Part shown: one piece after another, positions 5,693-6,212 of the stretch
Position numbering within the stretch: position 1 is the first letter of the stretch
Layout of the letters: every line of letters starts with the position of its first letter
NCBI GenBank assembly: GCA_900550775.1
Contig: URTH01000111.1
Location: 1-6,212, forward strand
Reading direction: 5' to 3'
DNA from: an uncultured Eubacteriales bacterium
GTDB lineage: Bacteria > Bacillota > Clostridia > Monoglobales > Monoglobaceae
Length of the DNA stretch: 6,212 bases
The notes under the pieces: generated by a model
What the model was told of the DNA's origin: nothing
The model's input: only the letters and a program-made list of their open reading frames with translations
Database searches by the model: none
Position numbers and translations under genes: made by a program

Positions 5693-5707
5693 AAGATTTT
5701 AAATCTT
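5693..5707. promoter_or_regulatory. palindrome AAGATTT-T-AAATCTT
   Basis: Perfect 15-bp inverted repeat with a single central base. It lies upstream of the predicted pfk promoter, 41 bp centre to centre from the palindrome at 5734-5748. Its AT-rich arms make chance more likely. Confidence 0.25.
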
Positions 5708-5733
5708 TGGATAAACTGTATAGAGGGATCTTG

Positions 5734-5748
5734 CATACACTGTGTATG
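5734..5748. promoter_or_regulatory. palindrome CATACAC-T-GTGTATG, possible operator upstream of pfk
   Basis: Perfect 15-bp inverted repeat with a single central base. Its centre, 5741, is about -65 from the predicted pfk transcription start. With the preceding TTG it forms TTGCATACA, the same 9-mer that covers the -35 of the eda promoter on the other strand. Confidence 0.45.
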
Positions 5749-5770
5749 ACGGGCAAAATGAATGTATCTC

Positions 5771-5799
5771 TTGCAGTCACGGTCTATGGATTTTATGAT
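5771..5799 (+). promoter_or_regulatory. candidate promoter of the phosphofructokinase gene
   Basis: TATGAT (5794-5799) matches the -10 consensus at 5 of 6 and lies 17 bp after TTGCAG (5771-5776), a weak -35 matching 3 of 6. The predicted start is near 5806, giving a leader of about 48 nt. The weak -35 leaves room for an activator. Confidence 0.5.
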
Positions 5800-5809
5800 T
5801 TGCCAACCG

Positions 5810-5826
5810 GCGCTTAAAAAAAGCGC
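5810..5826 (+). promoter_or_regulatory. hairpin at the 5' end of the pfk transcript
   Basis: GCGCTT (5810-5815) pairs with AAGCGC (5821-5826) around an A5 loop. It starts within a few bases of the predicted transcription start and ends 13 nt before AGGAGG (5840-5845), so it would leave the ribosome binding site free. A 5'-stabilising hairpin is one reading. Confidence 0.35.
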
Positions 5827-5853
5827 ACAAACATATTTTAGGAGGTAGTTTTC

Positions 5854-6212
5854 ATGAGTGAAATTAAAAGAATTGGTGTTATGACCGCCGGCGGCGACTG
5901 TCCCGGTTTGAATGCGGTAATTCGCGCTGTGACAAAGACCGCGATTCAAAAGTACGGTCTGGAGGTTGTCGGGATTAAGCACGGTTACCGCGGTCTGTAT
6001 CTTGGCGGCGATGAATTTGTAAAGCTTGATTTAAACACGATTTCCGGTACCATTTCAAAGGGCGGCACGATTTTATACAGCTCCAATAAGGATAACCTGT
6101 TTGATTATACTTATGTTGATGAGCACGGACAGGAACAGCACGGCGACGTATCGGATGTCGGCGTTGAGAACCTGAAAAAGGCCGGTATCGACGCACTGGT
6201 TGTTATCGGCGG
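5854..6212 (+). CDS. pfkA: 6-phosphofructokinase, N-terminal 119 residues, cut by window edge
   Basis: ATG at 5854 follows AGGAGG (5840-5845) by 8 nt. The frame is open to the window end. [16 protein letters not shown] at residues 11-26 is the phosphofructokinase nucleotide-binding glycine loop, GYRGLY at 44-49 is a conserved strand-turn, and [11 protein letters not shown] at 70-80 is the loop next to the phosphate donor. The last residues, VVIGG, are just before the Gly-Asp-[Gly/Asp] position that separates ATP-dependent (GGDG) from pyrophosphate-dependent (GGDD) enzymes, so the phosphate donor cannot be read here. The enzyme converts fructose-6-phosphate to the 1,6-bisphosphate in glycolysis. 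It is divergent from eda-kdgK across a long spacer. Family is certain; the gene symbol is provisional because a PPi-dependent enzyme is not excluded. Confidence 0.9.
   Translation, partial: MSEIKRIGVMTAGGDCPGLNAVIRAVTKTAIQKYGLEVVGIKHGYRGLYLGGDEFVKLDLNTISGTISKGGTILYSSNKDNLFDYTYVDEHGQEQHGDVSDVGVENLKKAGIDALVVIG

Larger units (their letters stand above)
5333..5770. other. AT-rich divergent spacer rich in dyads, no gene recognised
   Basis: This stretch between the eda promoter and the pfk promoter has no convincing gene. Open frames across it on either strand lack ribosome binding sites, are rich in Phe, Lys, Ile and Asn in the way random AT-rich DNA is, and resemble no family. It holds several inverted repeats, listed separately, and an isolated TATAAT at 5549-5554 (plus) without a good -35. 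A smaller dyad ATTTTG-N5-CAAAAT lies at 5590-5606. No tRNA, rRNA, CRISPR or insertion sequence was seen. Confidence 0.6.

Noticed and set aside
5397..5702. Open frame of about 100 codons in the AT-rich spacer, plus strand
   Set aside because: Phe/Ile/Lys-rich composition expected from random AT-rich DNA, no ribosome binding site, and it runs through the inverted repeats.
5644..5982. Minus-strand open frame of 112 codons
   Set aside because: It overlaps the clear start, ribosome binding site and first 43 codons of the phosphofructokinase gene on the other strand, and has no initiation signal of its own.

Overview
The window looks like a piece of a Clostridia (Firmicutes) chromosome, most like the gut Oscillospiraceae/Lachnospiraceae type. 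The basis is strong AGGAGG-type ribosome binding sites, moderate-GC genes separated by AT-rich spacers, a clostridial-style Crp/Fnr regulator paired with a 4Fe-4S protein, and a 2-keto-3-deoxygluconate aldolase/kinase pair. The taxon is inferred from protein and signal style, not proven. Genus cannot be named from the sequence alone.

Layout. (1) 1-458, minus strand: N-terminal part of a 4Fe-4S protein that runs off the left edge. (2) 459-558: a compact divergent regulatory region with overlapping promoters and a perfect 14-bp palindrome. (3) 559-1227, plus: a Crp/Fnr-family regulator that probably controls itself and gene 1. (4) 1228-1367: two hairpins between convergent genes. (5) 1368-3257, minus: a large membrane-anchored HlyD/MacA-type adaptor, with its own extended -10 promoter and a leader hairpin next to its ribosome binding site. 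(6) 3444-3471: terminator of the next operon. (7) 4576-5220 and 3494-4525, minus: an eda-kdgK operon. (8) 5221-5853: the eda leader and promoter, then a long AT-rich spacer of more than 500 bp rich in dyads. (9) 5854-6212, plus: start of a 6-phosphofructokinase gene that runs off the right edge.

How the genes work together. Eda and KdgK are the last two steps of hexuronate/pectin breakdown: KdgK phosphorylates 2-keto-3-deoxygluconate to KDPG, and Eda splits KDPG into pyruvate and glyceraldehyde-3-phosphate. The divergent phosphofructokinase feeds the same triose-phosphate pool from the glycolytic side. The eda and pfk upstream regions share a 9-mer, which hints at common control. The Crp/Fnr and 4Fe-4S pair resembles the redox/nitrosative-stress pair often found beside hybrid-cluster protein (hcp) genes in Clostridia, but no hcp gene is visible here. 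The adaptor stands alone, without its expected ABC ATPase and permease inside the window.

No clearly novel system is established. The best leads are an operator placed exactly at -41.5 of the ferredoxin promoter, an adaptor with four lipoyl-type half motifs instead of two, and alternating copies of a 9-10-bp word in the eda-pfk spacer that could form mutually exclusive hairpins.
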